This document shows, piece by piece, positions 41,698 to 43,711 of a stretch of 43,711 nt of DNA (position 1 is its first letter; each line of letters starts with the position of its first letter). The translations under genes and the position numbers were made by a program. The notes beneath the pieces are model-generated. The model made no database searches. It was not told where the DNA came from and saw only the letters and a program-made list of their open reading frames with translations. The stretch comes from SAR202 cluster bacterium AD-804-J14_MRT_500m (GTDB lineage Bacteria > Chloroflexota > Dehalococcoidia > UBA3495 > GCA-2712585): the NCBI GenBank assembly GCA_009391275.1, contig VEXF01000013.1, positions 1 to 43,711 of the forward strand, in the 5' to 3' direction.

Positions 41698-43575
41698 ATG
41701 ACCACCAAGGTGTTTGCGTTTTCTGAGCGTCTCCGAGTAACACCACAGAAACCGGGCGTGTACATCATGACAGATAGACACCAAAAAGTTCTTTACGTGG
41801 GGAAAGCAACTAACCTCAGAAACCGATTGCGTACTTACTTCGGATCTCCTTCTAGGAGAGAGCCAAAAATTAGCCGTTTAATGTCACATATGGTTGATTT
41901 CGAATATATTGTCACTGATTCATCCGGCGAGGCGCTCATCCTAGAAAACACCCTCATAAAAAGTCACAAGCCGCCATTTAACGCTCGTCTAAAAGACGAT
42001 AAAACTTACCCGTACATCAAGATAGATCAAACAGAGGACTTCCCTCAAATTTATATCACCAGAAAAGTAACCGGGGACGGATCCGCCTATTTTGGTCCAT
42101 TTGCTACTGCTGGAAGCATCCGCAAGTCCATGAATCTGATCAAAAAATTGTTCCCGTACAGATCTTGCACTAAAACAATCACAGGGAATGATCCTAGGCC
42201 TTGTTTGGAATATTTCATCAACCGGTGTGCAGCTCCTTGCATTGGAGCTATAACGAAGGACGACTATCATAAGATAATAGACCAGGTAATCCTTTTCATG
42301 GAAGGAAATACTGCGCCCGTCATTACAGAACTTCGACAGAAGATGCTTGAGAGGTCACTTAATCTAGAGTTTGAACAGGCGGCGGTGCTTAGAGACCAAA
42401 TGAGAGCAATAGAGCAGGTAGCTGAAGAGCAACGCATCAAAACCGGTTCTACAGGATCTCATCACCAAGATGCCATTGGCATGGCAACGCTAAACGATCA
42501 GGCATGCCTTGAGGTATTTTTCATCCGTCATGGTAAATTGACCGGCCACGATGCTTTTGTGATGGACGGCACGCAAGACGAAACTCCAGAGAAGATCGTA
42601 GCAGGTTTCGTAAAACAGTTTTACCAATCCGCTCCTTATCTACCAAGACATATCCTGCTTCAACACGCTCCAGAAGACAGTAAAGAAATTACAGAATGGC
42701 TTCGAAAACAGCGCGGAGGTCCAGTGTCTATCTCTGTCCCAAAGAGAGGTTCCAATAGGAGAATGGTCGATATGGCGGCAGAGAACGCCTCCCAGCATCT
42801 GGCACAAATGAAAGTCAAGTGGTGGAACAACATAGACGCTTTACACGGAGCGTTGGCTGAACTACAGGAAGAACTCAACCTTCCTGCCTTGCCAAGACGA
42901 ATAGAATGCTATGACATCTCTAATATACAAGGTTCCAACCCGGTCGGAAGTATGGTTACATTCGAAGACGGCGTGTCCAAAAAATCCCATTACCGTCGCT
43001 TTAAAATTAAACAAATCACTGGGATAAACGACTACGCTATGATGCAGGAAATGCTACGGCGACGGTTACGCCGCATGACCAGAGCCGCTGATCTAGATTT
43101 AGTTCATAAATCGAACTCATCATCGAAGTTAGAAACAGCAAGTTGGACAGAAGTGCCAGACCTTGTTCTTATTGATGGGGGCAAAGGGCACCTTTCAGCC
43201 GCATTAGAAGTCTTACTTGAATTAGGTGTAGACAATGTCCCTCTGGCGTCGATCGCGAAAGAAAATGAATGGATTTTTGTACCCCGGACTCCGGAACCAA
43301 TAATACTAGCCCGCAATTCACCTGCCCTCCACATATTACAAAGAGTGCGAGATGAGGCTCATCGATTCGCTATCACCTTCCACCGAAACCTCAGGAGCAA
43401 ATCTAGCGTGGCGTCCGCAATAGATCTAATTACCGGTATCGGCCCTAAGAAAAAAAGAATGTTGATGCGTCGATTTGGCTCTGTTAGAAAAATCAAGGAA
43501 GCAACCTTGGACGAAATTACCGCTGTACCAGGTATGACACGTTCACTGGCTGTACGGTTGAAGCACACCCTTTAG
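41698..43575 (+). CDS. uvrC: Excinuclease ABC subunit C
   Basis: The 625-residue nuclease makes both cuts in nucleotide excision repair. GIY-YIG domain (PGVYIMTDRHQKVLYVGKA), cysteine cluster (CAAPCIG), UVR motif (LEFEQAAVLRDQMRAI), the RNase H-like domain (ECYDISNIQG, VLIDGGKGHL) and C-terminal HhH repeats (LITGIGPKKKRMLMRRFG) are all present. Length is normal. Confidence 0.96.
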   Translation: MTTKVFAFSERLRVTPQKPGVYIMTDRHQKVLYVGKATNLRNRLRTYFGSPSRREPKISRLMSHMVDFEYIVTDSSGEALILENTLIKSHKPPFNARLKDDKTYPYIKIDQTEDFPQIYITRKVTGDGSAYFGPFATAGSIRKSMNLIKKLFPYRSCTKTITGNDPRPCLEYFINRCAAPCIGAITKDDYHKIIDQVILFMEGNTAPVITELRQKMLERSLNLEFEQAAVLRDQMRAIEQVAEEQRIKTGSTGSHHQDAIGMATLNDQACLEVFFIRHGKLTGHDAFVMDGTQDETPEKIVAGFVKQFYQSAPYLPRHILLQHAPEDSKEITEWLRKQRGGPVSISVPKRGSNRRMVDMAAENASQHLAQMKVKWWNNIDALHGALAELQEELNLPALPRRIECYDISNIQGSNPVGSMVTFEDGVSKKSHYRRFKIKQITGINDYAMMQEMLRRRLRRMTRAADLDLVHKSNSSSKLETASWTEVPDLVLIDGGKGHLSAALEVLLELGVDNVPLASIAKENEWIFVPRTPEPIILARNSPALHILQRVRDEAHRFAITFHRNLRSKSSVASAIDLITGIGPKKKRMLMRRFGSVRKIKEATLDEITAVPGMTRSLAVRLKHTL

Positions 43576-43614
43576 TTCACCAGTATACGTAATGGTTGAT
43601 TATATCCGACCTGC

Positions 43615-43711
43615 TCACAATTTATTCTCTGACAATTCACCCAAATGTTCCGACAGATCATCTAGGTTGCTCAAATATGCTGAAAATAACAATACAAATG
43701 AATAACGGTAC
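43615..43711 (-). CDS. Partial gene at the right edge (C terminus)
   Basis: An open frame enters from outside and ends with TGA at 43617. Its 31 residues include NLDDLSEHLGELSENKL, a plausible helical end. It would converge with uvrC. No family can be named. Confidence 0.35.
   Translation of the reverse strand, partial: YRYSFVLLFSAYLSNLDDLSEHLGELSENKL

Overview
The window looks like a piece of a moderate-GC bacterial chromosome. The best guess is a marine Chloroflexota of the SAR202/Dehalococcoidia type, but no rRNA or marker tree is available, so this is inference. The basis is the mixture of compact housekeeping operons (thiL-tsaE-tsaB-ndk, mnmA-rnhB, dinG-ogg, xerD, uvrC), a membrane pyrophosphatase, a fused 2-oxoacid:ferredoxin oxidoreductase, a CxxxY-type cytochrome c maturation set, a translin/TRAX-like protein, and small catabolic modules (Rieske oxygenase, amidohydrolases, EthD, SDR).

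Positions 1-9534 are an accessory zone built on a tRNA-Leu(TAG) gene. The intact tRNA lies at 9450-9534 (minus strand). A 55-nt copy of its 3' half, ending in the anticodon loop, sits at 3491-3545. Each such site is followed by the same roughly 200-bp module (1-220 and 3546-3746); the window itself starts exactly at the module junction. This reads as tandem integration of at least two islands. Island 1 (1-3490) carries two predicted lipoproteins, a serine hydrolase and a degenerate M23-like protein, plus a tiny membrane-peptide ORF and a tRNA-Ala-like half. Island 2 (3546-9449) carries one tightly overlapped five-gene operon: an N4-cytosine-type DNA methyltransferase, a BglII/BstYI-like protein whose two acidic catalytic positions are T and C, a ParB-like protein, an SNF2 helicase, and a DUF3883 protein with a PD-(D/E)xK-like residue set. 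I do not recognise this combination as a named defence system, and it is the strongest candidate here for something undescribed. A weaker tRNA-Lys half (15957-16003) before an intact tRNA-Lys(CTT) suggests that a second locus went through the same process.

From 9734 to 16572 there is a catabolic/accessory stretch: cupin, Rieske dioxygenase alpha subunit, two amidohydrolase-2 proteins, a fatty acid desaturase, an NTF2-like protein, a NUDIX hydrolase and an EthD protein. From 16788 to 25837 come housekeeping genes: thiamine phosphate kinase, tRNA t6A factors TsaE and TsaB, Ndk, a convergent rsfS that lacks any ATG/GTG/TTG start, MnmA, RNase HII, ThiE with an unusual N-terminal extension, a translin-like protein, HppA and tRNA-Gly. 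From 26072 to 30724 are an SDR, an alpha/beta hydrolase and korA-korB. The korAB leader is about 220 nt long and has a strong promoter followed by an intrinsic-terminator-like hairpin.

Three perfect 89-bp tandem repeats separate korB from the converging ccmA-B-C-D-E operon (31262-34189). The right end holds a molybdopterin oxidoreductase domain protein, a DNA repair operon (PHP, DinG with an exonuclease domain, OGG1-like glycosylase), XerD, a cytidylate kinase-like protein, a small tail-anchored protein and UvrC. A partial gene runs off the right edge.
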